Shown here piece after piece: positions 63,925-64,000 of a stretch of DNA of 64,000 nt; the first letter of the stretch is position 1, and each line of letters begins with the position of its first letter. The notes beneath the pieces were generated by a model. It was not told the origin of the DNA. It saw only the letters and a program-made list of their open reading frames with translations, and ran no database searches. Where the stretch lies: contig NZ_CP050301.1 in assembly GCF_014189505.1 (NCBI RefSeq), forward strand, positions 1,991,501 through 2,055,500. Reading direction: 5' to 3'. The position numbers and the translations under genes are program-made. The DNA is from Phyllobacterium sp. 628 (GTDB taxonomy: Bacteria > Pseudomonadota > Alphaproteobacteria > Rhizobiales > Rhizobiaceae).

Positions 63925-64000
63925 TCGCCGTTGACGAAGAAGCGCCAGCGGCCCTTCGGCGTAATGCCGAGACGGTAGAACACATAGGTTCCGAATTGCT
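63921..64000 (-). CDS. C-terminal fragment of a gene running off the window
   Basis: The minus strand reads ...QFGTYVFYRLGITPKGRWRF and then FVNGD to a stop that overlaps the AraC stop codon. Too short to identify. Confidence 0.45.
   Translation of the reverse strand, partial: QFGTYVFYRLGITPKGRWRFFVNGD

Noticed and set aside
1..64000. CRISPR array or rRNA operon
   Set aside because: No regularly spaced short repeats and no rRNA sequence were seen.

Overview
The window looks like a chromosomal stretch of an alphaproteobacterium of the Rhizobiales, most likely a Brucellaceae member (Brucella/Ochrobactrum group or a near relative). The grounds are: an Omp2a/Omp2b-like porin pair in opposite orientations, a BepR-BepD-BepE-type RND efflux locus, the order rpoZ-rsh-pyrE-DUF2062-acpS-lepB-rnc-era-recO, a nadABC operon with a NadQ-type regulator nearby, and DUF1236 and other Rhizobiales-type families. 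No close reference was available, so the species is not named.

Layout. 1-3022: leucine degradation genes (mccB fragment, ivd, TetR regulator) with a VapBC-like toxin-antitoxin pair lodged between ivd and mccB. 3235-8003: small envelope and secreted proteins, an aminotransferase, MsrQ, and two overlapping very small membrane-protein genes on the minus strand. 8254-13488: RND pump with adaptor and a divergent TetR repressor, including two near-identical palindromic operators. 13656-19502: a CecR-YbhGFSR-like ABC-2 exporter. 19499-21326: NUDIX, free methionine sulfoxide reductase and cupin genes. 21713-23308: tRNA-Ser(GCT), a gene-poor stretch and a lone tyrosine recombinase. 23650-26592: two divergent porins sharing an almost identical 5' end, with an SMR transporter between them.

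26756-32927: a BON-domain protein, a 32-residue membrane protein and an HhH protein in a row, then a hydrolase, a soluble lytic transglycosylase, dapA and smpB. 32947-33124 is a complex palindromic repeat next to a uracil-DNA glycosylase gene with a frameshift. 33896-43017 is the conserved housekeeping block (NYN protein, rpoZ, rsh, pyrE, acpS, lepB, rnc, era, recO, thioesterase), much of it overlapping by ATGA junctions. 43024-49403: a TetR/membrane protein pair, a galactitol-type PTS (IIC, IIA, IIB), a GH5 glycosidase, an MFS transporter and a lipoprotein. 49693-54983: nadA-nadB-nadC-panC-panB, cofactor biosynthesis, with panC broken by a one-base deletion in a T run. 54986-58029: a solitary HigA-like antitoxin, a cupin, NadQ, a phosphatase and an HD hydrolase. 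58250-64000: YgfZ, a dihydroorotase-like protein with an altered metal motif, PhzF, an ECF41 sigma factor with its CMD/AhpD partner and a matching ECF41 promoter, an AraC regulator and a gene fragment.

Connections. NadQ (55900-56865) is the known type of repressor for nadABC in alphaproteobacteria, and a 19-bp palindrome sits just upstream of nadA in this same window. The ECF41 promoter, the BepR operators and the TetR operator at 43383 are each visible as palindromes or promoter motifs at the expected place. The least explained parts are the two overlapping membrane microproteins (7786-8003), the BON/microprotein/HhH cluster and the repeat elements.
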